DNA from: Agarilytica rhodophyticola
GTDB taxonomy: Bacteria; Pseudomonadota; Gammaproteobacteria; Pseudomonadales; Cellvibrionaceae
Assembly (NCBI RefSeq): GCF_002157225.2
Contig: NZ_CP020038.1
Location: 1,573,001-1,637,000 of the forward strand
Direction of reading: 5' to 3'
DNA: 64,000 bases
The notes under the pieces are model-generated. The model had not been told where the DNA came from, did no database searches, and saw only the letters and a program-made list of their open reading frames with translations. Position 1 is the first letter of the stretch. The number at the start of each line of letters is the position of its first letter. Below, in pieces: positions 63,791-64,000 of the stretch. The position numbers and the translations under genes were made by a program.

Positions 63791-64000
63791 AATAAAATAA
63801 AAAAATGTAGCTTTTAACTAGACTTTTTATATTGGGGTTTACCTTCTTTAATCGTCGATATATATAATGAGCTATAAATTACTAAAATAAATTATTTTAA
63901 TCTCAGCAATATCGACCTTTAATTATACGAAGATTACTTTCGCTAATAATATTTATTAATCGCATTTTTATCTTGCGATTCTTATTTTTAAAATACAGGA

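Overview
The window looks like chromosome of a marine, cellulose-degrading gammaproteobacterium close to the Cellvibrionaceae (Saccharophagus, Teredinibacter and Cellvibrio relatives). The reasons are the serA-rpiA-ilvA neighbourhood typical of gammaproteobacteria, the moderately AT-rich composition (judged by eye), TonB-dependent receptors in place of SusCD pairs, flavin-dependent halogenases beside a receptor, and GH5, GH9 and GH3 enzymes with Thr/Pro linkers or lipoprotein signals. The taxonomic placement is inference. I found no rRNA, tRNA, CRISPR array, transposase or prophage gene.

Layout. 1-3.7 kb: central metabolism (serA partial, rpiA, divergent ilvA). 4-8.2 kb: a secreted two-repeat protein of unknown family, convergent with an Oar-type TonB-dependent receptor. 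8.5-11.8 kb: a secreted endonuclease/exonuclease/phosphatase-fold protein, a possible 38-residue membrane peptide, uridine kinase and DAHP synthase. 11.8-14.7 kb: a TetR regulator with a clear palindromic operator, divergent from a metallo-beta-lactamase-fold hydrolase and a short-chain dehydrogenase. 14.9-25.8 kb: two very large, low-complexity proteins of unknown function that resemble secreted effectors in style, flanking a two-gene glucose PTS and a DNA glycosylase. 26-35 kb: exonuclease III, an ankyrin lipoprotein, a HAD phosphatase, a membrane Ser/Thr kinase whose extracytoplasmic part carries five CX7C motifs, its secreted neighbour, a HupE-like protein and a Dcp-type peptidase. 35.3-43.2 kb: a NYN nuclease-fold protein, a cysteine-rich protein and an MksF-MksE-MksB (JetA-JetB-JetC) condensin operon that ends in a translationally coupled DUF488 gene instead of the MksG/JetD nuclease. 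43.9-63.7 kb: a carbohydrate locus with two paralogous membrane-anchored AraC regulators at its edges, a TonB-dependent receptor, three halogenase-family genes in one operon, GH9, GH3 and GH5 enzymes, and arfB.

How it fits together. GH5 (secreted, with a probable cellulose-binding domain) and GH9 (lipoprotein) would cut cellulose. GH3 would finish oligosaccharides to glucose. The 17.7-22.1 kb genes supply a complete glucose PTS in two polypeptides (EIIA-HPr-EI and PtsG-type EIICB). A GC-rich motif, roughly AAAYTGGGRCGRCC, recurs in the leaders before one AraC gene, the TonB receptor, GH3 and GH5, and is the best candidate for the signal that ties the locus together.

Best candidates for something new: the condensin operon with DUF488 in the nuclease position, the degenerate halogenase placed between two intact ones, the shared regulatory motif, the kinase with a CX7C repeat ectodomain, and the two giant effector-like proteins. 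All coordinates and motifs were read by eye; no alignment or database search was run.
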